Positions 55,486 through 64,000 of a stretch of 64,000 nt of DNA are shown piece after piece (positions within the stretch are counted from its first letter, which is position 1; each line of letters opens with the position of its first letter). The position numbers and the translations under genes are program-made. The DNA is from Ashinkailepas kermadecensis (Eukaryota; Arthropoda; Thecostraca; Neolepadidae): assembly GCA_034440615.1 (NCBI GenBank), contig JAOTOM010002321.1, positions 34,424 to 98,423 on the forward strand. The letters run 5' to 3'. The notes under the pieces are model-generated. The model ran no database searches. It saw only the letters and a program-made list of their open reading frames with translations, and was not told the DNA's origin.

Positions 55486-56798
55486 TTATAGTAGCTCTAG
55501 AGCTTCTGCTCTGAAATGTTCTGAGACAGTTTGCTCTTTCTTGATAGTCGCGAGGGACATATCAATTTTAGGTGAGGCGATTTCCCATGGTGGAATTTGT
55601 ATGTATTTCATGCTCGCCACGCCTCGAGATGGGATGTCGGCCTCTTGAAGTAGCGAGCGGATTCTGACGCAATATGGTCGTAATCTTTCACCTCTTTGGC
55701 CACGGAAAATCGACAGCATGCGGTGTGAAAACACAGATTCGTAAGTGGGATGCGCCGGAAATATCCTCAGCTTTATCGCGTACCGGAGTCCCAGCTTCTC
55801 GCGTCTGCTTGGCAAGGATGGCTCGTGGACCTCTGCTAGAATACTCGCGGCTGGTGACGGCCGAAATGCCCCTGTGGCGATCCGCAATGCTGTGTGGTGT
55901 ACTGTATCAAGCTTTCGCTTCACGGAGCTACTGGCACCGTCATATATAAAAGATGCATAATTGAGCTTCGAGCGGATAAGAGATCGATATAACATTAAAA
56001 GCGTTGCTCTGTCTATTCTGCTCTGTCCTCGTGTCTATTCTGCATGAAGTTCTGTCTTAATTCTGTGTCTAGTCGTAAAACATGATCTAGGGCACTACGA
56101 TTTTTCCTGAACCCACACTGCGAGCCTGTGAGGATGCCTTCATTCTCCAGAAACCAGCTGAGGCGAACATTTATCATACGCTCCATGAGCTTACAAAGGC
56201 ATGATGTTAGCGAGATGGGGCGATAATGCAAGGGGTCACGGCAAGTCTTTCCTGGTTTCACAATAAAGATCACAATAGCTTCTCTCCAAGAGGAGGGAAA
56301 ATGGCCGCCTACTCACAGGGAGTTGTAAGAGGCGAGAAGGCAGATAAGAGCGCAGGGCGGAAGGCGCTTCAACATGTCATTATGGATACCGTCCGGCCCC
56401 TCGGACGTAGTCCGGAGGGATGCGATGGCGAAAGTGAGTTCTTGCATGGTAAAACGGAGATTGTATGAATGGTACACGGAGGTGGTAAAATCAATTGGCT
56501 TCGACTCGCATACAGCTTTGTGGCGTGATAATTCAGGATGAGCAGTGCTGCCTCGACTTTTTTGGGATAGAGCACGACCAATCTCGTACGGAACCTTCGC
56601 AGGGTGATTTACGTCCTGGTCTGCTATTCGCAACACAGGGAGAGGAACTGAACAGCATGTACCGGAAATTCTTTTCAATCGAGACCATGCATGTGACGAG
56701 GAGCTAGACCGATTCAGAGTATTGACATAGGTCTTCCACGATTCGCGCTTGGCTTCCGAAATGATCCGACGTACTTTCGCTCTGGCCTTACGAAACAA
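55486..56798 (-). pseudogene. LINE ORF2 part 2: reverse transcriptase lacking its core
   Basis: The N-terminal RT blocks are visible (FTMQELTFAIASLR, SEGPDGIHNDML, FIVKPGKTCRDPLHYRPISL, GSQCGFRKNRSALDHVL). Then the sequence jumps at about 56005 to the post-RT region (LNYASFIYDGASSSVKRKL, IATGAFRPSPAASIL, KYIQIPPWEI). The blocks with the first catalytic Asp, the GxPQG loop and the YADD box are missing, so an internal deletion removed the catalytic centre. A frame change lies near 56300. Confidence 0.85.
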
Positions 56799-56885
56799 AA
56801 TAAGATTGGTTGCGGTACTGTCGCGATTAAATGTTTTGAATGCACGGCGTCGTGCCCGAATGGCGTCTCGACATTCCGTGGTCCA

Positions 56886-57755
56886 CTATGGGACAGGGGT
56901 TCGACGGGGGGGCCTGGGCGTTTTCGGGATGCACCCTGTTGTTGCTTCTAGGAGCAGCGATGAAAAGCTATCTATTGAGCGTGGTTCTTGTCCAGGTGGA
57001 GTGGAGAATACGTCCTTGAGCTGACTTTCAAATATATCCCAGTCAGCCTTGCGTAGGTTCCGCCGCTGGGGTCTAGTATTTAGTGTTGTGTTCCCTCGAT
57101 ATGTGATCCAGATTGGAAAATGGTCACTACCCATAGGGTCATCAGACATAGACCAATCGAAATATTGTGCCAGCTGTGGACTACAAAGACTCAAATCCAG
57201 GGCCGAGGAATGGCCGGATGGCATCACAAAGTGGGTGCGAGCGCCAGTGTTTAATATACATAAGGATTCCTCCATGATAAAATCCTGCAAGACGCGACCT
57301 TTCGTGTTCACACTATCGCAACCCCACACTGTGTGGTGATAGTTAAAATCCCCTAGAACTAAAAAAGGTGAGGGTAGTTCTAAAACTAACCGGGCGAGCT
57401 GATCACGGATGAAAGCAGTCCCAGGTGGTAGGTAGATCGAGCATACCGTTATTGATATGTGACTTAATTGGATGCGAGCTGCTATTGCTTGGAGGTCTGT
57501 CTTCAGCACGACCTCGTATGCTCCGACACTATGGTGAACAGCCAGCATGACTCCACCATGTGCAACAGTATCAGTCACTAGGTCTTTCCGGGAAACTGAG
57601 TACTCCTTCAAGTTGCAAGGGAGGTCAGGTCGCAGCTTGCTCTCTTGAAGACATATAGCGAGAGGGCAGTGCTGATTTAAAATTTATTGGATCTCCTGGG
57701 CACTGTTCCTAAAACCTCTGCAGTTCCATTGTAAAAAGGACTGCTTGGGGTACAT
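56886..57755 (-). pseudogene. LINE ORF2 part 1: APE-type endonuclease
   Basis: The endonuclease makes the nick for target-primed reverse transcription. Motifs in order: LQWNCRGF (Asn), CLQESKL (Glu), VHHSVGAYEV, LGDFNYHHTVWG (Asp, Asn) and MGSDHFPI (Asp, His). One TAA lies early, at about 57685 (EIQ stop ILNQ). From 57611 the frame is open to 56886. Confidence 0.88.
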
Positions 57756-57829
57756 TTATGGTTTGACTAAAAAGATATTGCAGCCAGGTTCAGTATTTCC
57801 ACCAGACATAGGTGGCTACTCCCAGGGTA

Positions 57830-59584
57830 GTCAGGTCTTTACTGAAAGTAGTAGTCGGCTGTCGTTCTGGGATTGTGTGATCCCAGGACGCGACCCTCCA
57901 CGGAGCTCGGTCGGCTGCGCGGTCGGGTTCGCGGTATGTCCCCGTCCGTAGACGTTGCTGGTGAAGAACCTGGTGATGGTTTTCACCAAGCCTGGGTGGT
58001 GTGGGTGGTGGACCCATCTGTCATTCTGGTGTTGGGGAGGATGATGGTGTCGCTGGGGGCGACGGTCCTTTGGACTTGGCACCAGTAGGTGCTCCCTGTG
58101 GGTGGAGCCGGGCTGACCGACCCGCAGCTCCGAGATCTGGCGCTCCAGGAATGACCTCCACCTTGGAAGCCCGGTCCTTGGGTGGTTCCACTGGTGGATG
58201 GCGAAAGGACGCACTGGTCTCGGTCACAGGGGCGATGGTTCCCGCCAGCCGACTAGCGAAGCCAGCAAGCGGAGCAGTCCCTGTCGCAACGGCATGGGGC
58301 GCAGGTGATGCGGTGGATTTCAGGCCCTTCGACTTCACTTGGTGCTTCACAGGCACCATCATGGAAGGGATCAGGGCTACACCGGCGGCACAGCTGCCCG
58401 TTCCTGGCGCTTTAAGGGGGGTTTCAGCCTCTGCCTCCTGGGAGCGAGTTGCTTCAGCACTAGAAGCCAGGCATCGTTCCGGCAAGTTGCACACGAGGCC
58501 AAAGGATCTCAGTAGGTTGCTAAGCTGGGATAGAAACTGGGATGCACTGGGAGGCTCCCGGTGAGTGGTGGCAGGTTGTGTGCCTTTTACCTGCATAGGA
58601 CTGCATAGGACTGCACGGACTGTGCCTGCATAGGACACTTTTGGGTGGGTTTCCATGTATATTTATCTGGCCTGTCTATATGGTATCTGTTTGGTGCACT
58701 TTAGTGCAATAATTTCTCTCTTCTTGATATGAACTGGACATGCTCTGTCGTAAGCAGTGTGCGGAGACTGTCCCTGGCCACAATTAACACACCACAGCTC
58801 TTCGGAGTCACATTTCTCGCCCGTGTGTTCTAAATCACCGCATCTACCACAGGTCGGGCGACCTCGGCAATACTGGGTCGTGTGTTCGTATCTTTGGCAG
58901 CGAAAGCACCGTATGGGGTTTGGTATGAAGACGCGAACCTTCACCTTTACATAGCCAACGTACACCGCCACGGGGAGGTCTGTGGAGTTAAAAGTCAACA
59001 CAATATTGTACGTAGCTTGTAGGTCACTTCCGCGCCTCACTTTCATCCTTCGTGCCTCTACAACACCGTATTCAGACAGACCATCAACAATTTCCGCATC
59101 AGAGACGTCCTTCAGGTCAAAGCAGTTTATAACACCCTTCGAGAAGTCTTTTGTCCTGTGTGGCTCCACTAAGAGGCATCGTGACGTCACGCATCCTGCC
59201 CTGCTCTCGTACGCTGTATTTGAATTCAGTTAAGACAGTTTTCTTTGCATCCTGAGCATTTCGAAATTCGACTTCAATTGCTCCATCTCTCAGTTTATCG
59301 CATCGAATTACGTCGCCAAGCAGGTCGCATCCACGCTTCCGTTCAAATGGTGAGAGTGCAGATAAGGTTTTACCAGGTTCGGTTGACTTAAGAATCAATA
59401 CACGCGGCGACGACAGCCTAGACTCTGAACTAGCGTCTGTAGAGTTCACGGGGCGGGACGGTGGGTACTGAGGGCGGTAGGCCTCTGCAGGTGTCGGGTA
59501 AGCGTTACGACTTACGGTAGGCAAGCCGGCGTTCTGGTCCTTTGTGAGAGGCCCAGGGAAGGTATGTTTTTTGGAAGTTGCCAT
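57830..59584 (-). pseudogene. LINE ORF1 (gag-like RNA-binding protein)
   Basis: The start ATGGCAACTTCC (59584) is in the same context as other copies. Segments: VLILKSTEPGKTLS, CDKLRDGAIEVEFRNAQDA; then, after a frame change near 59150, CFDLKDVSDAEIVDGLSEYG and three CCHC-type knuckles (CFRCQRYEHTTQYC, CGRCGDLEHTGEKC and CVNCGQGQSPHTAYDRAC). A stop at 58663 is followed by a Pro/Ala/Ser-rich region in other frames to about 57830. The knuckles bind nucleic acid in this family. The frameshift and stop make it inactive. Confidence 0.88.
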
Positions 59585-60300
59585 AAAGTGTGCTTGTTTT
59601 CAGCTCCCCGTGGCGCCCCACCACATAGGGGCCCTACAGGGGGGACGCCTGGGTCCCGCGGATGGGAGGACACCAGGCGCCCGAGGAGCTATACGGGGCA
59701 GGCGGCGCCTTCGCCCGGCCGGGAGAGAGAGACTCACCTCCCCGACCGGGATCCAGCACCACCCACCCCTTGACCCCTGCCGGCCAGGCCAGCAAGCACT
59801 GGGCCGGGGCCCACACCGTCGGCCTGAGGCAACAAGCCGCTTGGCCCATATGGGGCCCTACGGGCCCGCCCGCCCCTCCGGGATATCAGGACCAAAGAGG
59901 CGTGTTGGTCCCCCGTCACAGCTAGCACCGTGCGACGGGGGACCTCAGCCTCCAGGACTCCGTCAACCCCGGGGGACGGGCCGAGGGGGCGCGACTACCC
60001 CGATAAAACTGAGCGGACGGGTAGACCAGGGGAAGCTGGCCTACCTGCTCGTGACAAGGGAGGGGTTGGTGTTGCAGGGCTGGATGAAAGACATACAAAG
60101 GGTCGCTGGTACGGGGTGGATACTGGAATTTGAAGAGAGGGATGGACGATGGAGACTACTGAGTCCCCGGAAACACTTCCGTGCTTCCACACCCCTTATC
60201 GGGGCGTCTGTGTTACTCCGAGGGAACGCCAATTCCCTGGCCAGCCGGGTAACGAGGCTGACCCCACTGCGGGGGGTATTTATATATAAGAAGCCAGAAT

Positions 60301-60514
60301 GAAGACAAATTGGGAGACAACTGTATAGACTGGATTTCTTCAAAACTACCTAGCAACTTCTTTCCAGTGACATAAAAGTACTTTCCATCAAACTGCCTTA
60401 AATGAAGAACAAGGCTACTTGGAAACAGTCAAAGATGGGAAGAAGACAGGATAAACATTCAAGAACGAAAACCAAAACCAGGTTTAGAAATAAAGACATA
60501 AATATATATATATA

Positions 60515-60589
<75 letters not shown>

Positions 60590-62600
60590 TTATATTTCCA
60601 TAATCCATTAACTGAATGTCCAGATCACATTGTGAATTAATGTACAGTGTATGATTGGCACAATGTTACAATTAAGGTACAATAACTGTACCATTTCTTT
60701 GGGAAATTACATGTAACATCCAACATCCCACATCAGTAGGCTTTAGATGATTGAACATCAGGATGTTATAGGCGATCTAATATCAGTAGGTTAGGTTAGA
60801 TTCAGTTAGGTTTTTTTTTTGTAATCTGACATCAGTATATTTTGTTAGTCATCCCAAACCCAATTTTCCTCACATTTTCCATATTTTGTTTAGGGCTAGG
60901 GAATAACATATACCTGCATTGTCAAAAAGATGCTTTTCTAGTGTTTCAAAAATGTTACTTGAATGATATTAATATTATTTTCCTCATCAAATTACTGTTT
61001 GTTAGGATATCCACACATCAACTTGAACTGTTTATATCTCAAAAAGTTTTCACTTCCCATAAATAAATATCAAATTCCTTCAAATCACATCAGGAAACAC
61101 CAGAACAAGACATGTTTTAACTAAACATTGGCTTTGGGGTTTCGTATGCATATTTATCCAAACCTAACCTAACCTAGCTGACTGATTTTTTCCTTGAAAG
61201 AGGCAAGATTTGTGTAACATCTTGCGTCCAAACGAAGCTGCAATAATATACATTATTTTTCATTTAATATTACCTCACTCAAAGCTCTTTTATGGTATAA
61301 TTTACCTTGCTAAAGGAGAAAAAGTATTTCTGACAGAACTGAGGGATCACATCAACTTACTGACATTCATCAGCATGATATTTGTACACTTTTTCTCAAA
61401 ATCCATTAGCACTCATCCATTCATGTAAATTGATTGACTCAATGTACATGCTGCAAATTTATCATGTTTTCTGTGTAACACGGCACCCATCCCGTCAAAG
61501 AATGTTTAGTATCGAAGCCGGCAACAACGGGCAGTAGCATTGTATGCCTTTGGAACGGATGCACTGGTCCCCCCCCCAACCACCTCCAATGTAGGCTGTG
61601 GTCTCACTATGATTTCAAATTTTAAAATGGGATCCTATGTGGTCCTTCCCCCAATCCAGAGAGATGAATGCAGCGTTTTGTGTTCACCAGGTGTTCACAA
61701 AAATCCGACCAGCTCAACAGACATCCGAAGCTCATGGAAAGTTTGCGCCATGTGTTAGAGTCCAATTCACCTCGGCAGACAAATTTATCATCATGTATTT
61801 CGCGAGGATCCGAACATAGTCGAGGTCTTTCCTAATCAAAGCAAGGCTTCCGGAGTCCTGGCGACGTGTGCCCGCCGAGAATAGTCTCTGGAGAGGCATG
61901 GATCCGAGCTTCGAACTGGCATCGCTATCACTCACCCCAGTGCGGGTCAAGTCATTTGACTGTTCGGCAACATATTCAACTGATTGGTTTTCATAACCAA
62001 TCACCTACCCTGATCATATGCACACCCAGGGGTGTTGCTTTAAATCCTTTTGAGGGGGCAAGTGCCCCCTCGATGTTAGCTTCCCCATAATTTCAACTTT
62101 TAACACGGAACCTTATGGAGTGTGGCCCCAAATTCATTTCGGTTTTCCCATTGTCTTCATGTATTCCCCCCACCCTCCAGTAATTTGGAAAAATCAACAC
62201 CCGTATGCACACCTCAAGAAGCAAGCCGGCACCACGCTTTTTGGCCGGTGGGTGCAGGTGGGTGGGGAAAACGTCAATTATAGCTCAATATTTGTCATGC
62301 ACCACCGTAGGGTCAAGGTTCAATTTATTCAATTCAGGGGGACATGCCCCTTGCCCCTGCCCCTGATCCCACGCTGTCCATGCCAGTGAGAGTCTGGGAG
62401 CATGTGCCCTGTTGCCGTGAACGCGTTCCGTACATCCTATGGCTGGTTGGATAGAAAAGTGATCAACCACAGCATAAGTTGTGGTGGCCGAACCCTAGCC
62501 CCATATAATATTTGCATGCTTTATTTCCCTTTATGCAAAAGCTCGTCCCATGTAAGCAAAATCATAATATAGCGCCGCTAATTAGAAGGATTCCCCGCCA
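60301..62600. other. Non-coding stretch with AT tract and TTAGG traces
   Basis: (AT)n lies at about 60498-60587. GGTTAGGTTAG near 60788 and CCTAACCTAACCTAG at 61163-61177 are short telomere-like runs. 62022-62220 is a dispersed repeat matching 32790-33035 in reverse. No gene is supported. Confidence 0.5.
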
Positions 62601-62604
62601 ATAC

Positions 62605-62697
62605 CAACAAAAAGTTCGTCTGCCCCGGGCGTCAAACCCGGTGTCTCCGCGTTATTAAACCGACGCGATACCATCTGCACTACCAGCACTGGCGGTG
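62605..62697 (-). mobile_element. tRNA-like SINE head, minus strand
   Basis: Read in reverse, GTGCTGGTAGTGCAGATGGTA resembles an A box and CCGGGTTTGACGCCCGG a T-arm with B box, about 45 nt apart, with a GTCGGTTTAATAACGCGG anticodon arm that does not pair well. It is a tRNA-derived SINE head or a decayed tRNA. The body was not resolved. Confidence 0.5.
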
Positions 62698-62760
62698 CGG
62701 CTGCGCTTAAGTTAAATAGTGTCGATGGATGTGACACATAGGCGTAGGAACGTCTCAAAA

Positions 62761-64000
62761 AGTGGGTGGGCCAGGGTCAACAGCACGGGCGCACCGAGGA
62801 ATTTCGCAGAGTACCATGGTTCAGCACTTTTGGATAGATAACACTAGAATATTAATAGTGAACACACGACTTTCACCAGTAAGGGGGAGGGAACAGACCC
62901 CATGGGCGCGCCTATGACTAACAACATGTGATACTGAAAAGAACTATCGTCACAATCTAAGTACTTTCAAATCCACACTTCTTGCCGGACTTGGAACTGT
63001 TATCACGACTGATGGGATATTTTGTAATAATAGGTTTATGCTCCTGGTGCGAGTGAAACCATTAGTAGTACTGTTGAAACAAAATTTCTTGAACTTCCGC
63101 TATATTCGTGTGTGGGGGAGGTGCAATCTCATCATTACAGCCTCACTAATGGTTATGTGGTATGTCTTAGTTTCCATGATATAGTACCACTGGCGGATCC
63201 AGGGAGGGTCCATTCCGGCCATGCCCCCCGAAGCGCTTAAAAGGGGCCATAGTGTCTTTTGCCCCCCCCACGAAACCAACAGAAGTAAACTAAATTGAAA
63301 TGCAGTAACCTTTGCGAGGCTGAAAAATGGCGTCTGGATGAAAGAATCTCCAATTTTACAGACTAAAAAAAAAAATTTTTTGGAAGCCAGTATGGTAGCA
63401 TGCCATTTTTCCATTTTGCCATTTGGAAGCCATTTTTCAGCCTCGCAAAGGTTACTGCATTTCAATTTAGTTTACTTCTGTTGGTTTCGTGGGGGGGGCA
63501 AAAGACACTATGGCCCCCTTTAAGCGCTTCGGGGGGGGCATGGCCGGAATGGACCCTCCCTGGATCCGCCAGTGGTACTATATCATGGAAACTAAGACAT
63601 ACCACATAACCATTAGTGAGGCTGTAATGATGAGATTGCACCTCCCCACACACGAATATAGCGGAAGTTCAAGAAATTTTGTTTCAACAGTACTACTAAT
63701 GGTTTCACTCGCACCAGGAGCATAAACCTATTATTACAAAATATCCCATCAGTCGTGATAACAGTTCCAAGTCCGGCAAGAAGTGTGGATTTGAAAGTAC
63801 TTAGATTGTGACGATAGTTCTTTTCAGTATCACATGTTGTTAGTCATAGGCGCGCCCATGGGGTCTGTTCCCTCCCCCTTACTGGTGAAAGTCGTGTGTT
63901 CACTATTAATATTCTAGTGTTATCTATCCAAAAGTGCTGAACCATGGTACTCTGCGAAATTCCTCGGTGCGCCCGTGCTGTTGACCCTGGCCCACCCACT
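62761..64000. repeat. Large inverted repeat at the window edge
   Basis: 62761-63331 and 63430-64000 are near-perfect reverse complements of about 571 bp with a spacer of about 98 bp. 63301 pairs with 63459 and 62761 with 64000, so there is at most one indel. The right arm reaches the last base, so the repeat may go on. All open frames here come in mirror pairs. Inside each arm is an ACTGGCGGATCCAGGGAGG string of the hAT-terminus type with a poly-G/C run. Confidence 0.93.

Larger units (their letters stand above)
55065..60300 (-). mobile_element. RNase H-type non-LTR retrotransposon, minus strand
   Basis: From 60300 down: a GC-rich 5' UTR (60290-59585), gag ORF1 (59584-57830), ORF2 with APE endonuclease (57755-56886), partial RT (56798-56013), a deletion, the thumb/connection (55995-55486), RNase H (55447-55190) and the ORF2 end (to about 55065). 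The order endonuclease-RT-RNase H with zinc-knuckle gag places it in the I-type group. The expected 3' UTR with the AACT tail, seen in the 42.8 kb copy, is absent. Confidence 0.9.

Overview
This window is eukaryotic nuclear DNA, almost certainly animal. It has long C2H2 zinc-finger exons behind splice acceptors, AATAAA poly(A) signals, CR1-like and RNase H-bearing non-LTR retrotransposons, tRNA-derived SINEs, a Helitron, hAT-like and TTAA-flanked non-autonomous DNA elements, and long simple-sequence tracts. Several interstitial runs of the pentamer TTAGG (both orientations) point to an arthropod. A chelicerate or crustacean would fit, but I cannot name a species. Most of the window is repeats and their remains; the density of intact genes is very low.

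Layout. 1-1640: copy A of a duplicated block, with a LINE 3' tail inserted and a GC-rich LINE 5' UTR piece at its right end. 3.8-5.5 kb: coding-like minus-strand sequence on both sides of a 1.1 kb TC-rich microsatellite. 6.5-9.05 kb: a 5'-truncated CR1-like LINE (minus) next to a 166-bp tandem repeat. 9.88-13.5 kb: zinc-finger gene copy 1 (open, about 26 finger units). 13.8-17.35 kb: LINE 5' UTR/gag pieces, a mariner-like inverted element and a 21-bp minisatellite. 17.4-20.7 kb: AT microsatellites holding a Helitron and two long-TIR elements. 20.7-24.06 kb: a longer CR1-like LINE (plus) carrying the end of ORF1 (esterase-like) and a frameshifted ORF2. 24.15-25.33 kb: a very degenerate 20-21-nt array. 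27.6-29.19 kb: a 20-bp minisatellite with a nested hAT-like MITE. 29.9-35.6 kb: a TTAA-flanked MITE and two related long-TIR elements that carry TTAGG repeats inside.

38.0-40.25 kb is the best candidate for an ordinary spliced gene, with a Kozak start, GT/AG exons in compatible phase and a terminal stop; I do not recognise its product. 41.2-51.3 kb is copy B of the duplicated block. It contains an internally deleted LINE, two SINEs and zinc-finger copy 2, a decaying paralogue with more than 30 finger units, broken by a 47-bp LINE-tail insertion, a SINE insertion, stops, frameshifts and a suspicious poly-A/G stretch. 55.06-60.3 kb: an RNase H-type LINE (minus) with 5' UTR, gag with zinc knuckles and an ORF2 missing the RT core. 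Its 3' end abuts a TTAGG-variant pentamer array. 62.76-64.0 kb: a large inverted repeat running to the window edge.

The zinc-finger genes lie in direct orientation about 34.4 kb apart with homologous upstream and downstream DNA, so the duplication included flanks. The mobile elements do not form a pathway with them; they explain how copy B was broken and much of the size difference between the two blocks. I found no clear new biological system. The strongest unexplained signals are the degenerate 20-21-nt array and its relation to the two other GGGGCC-core minisatellites, the TTAGG-bearing long-TIR family, the mariner-like element whose arms encode the same peptide in opposite orientation, a conserved short reading frame seen twice with only third-position changes, and the palindrome at the right end.
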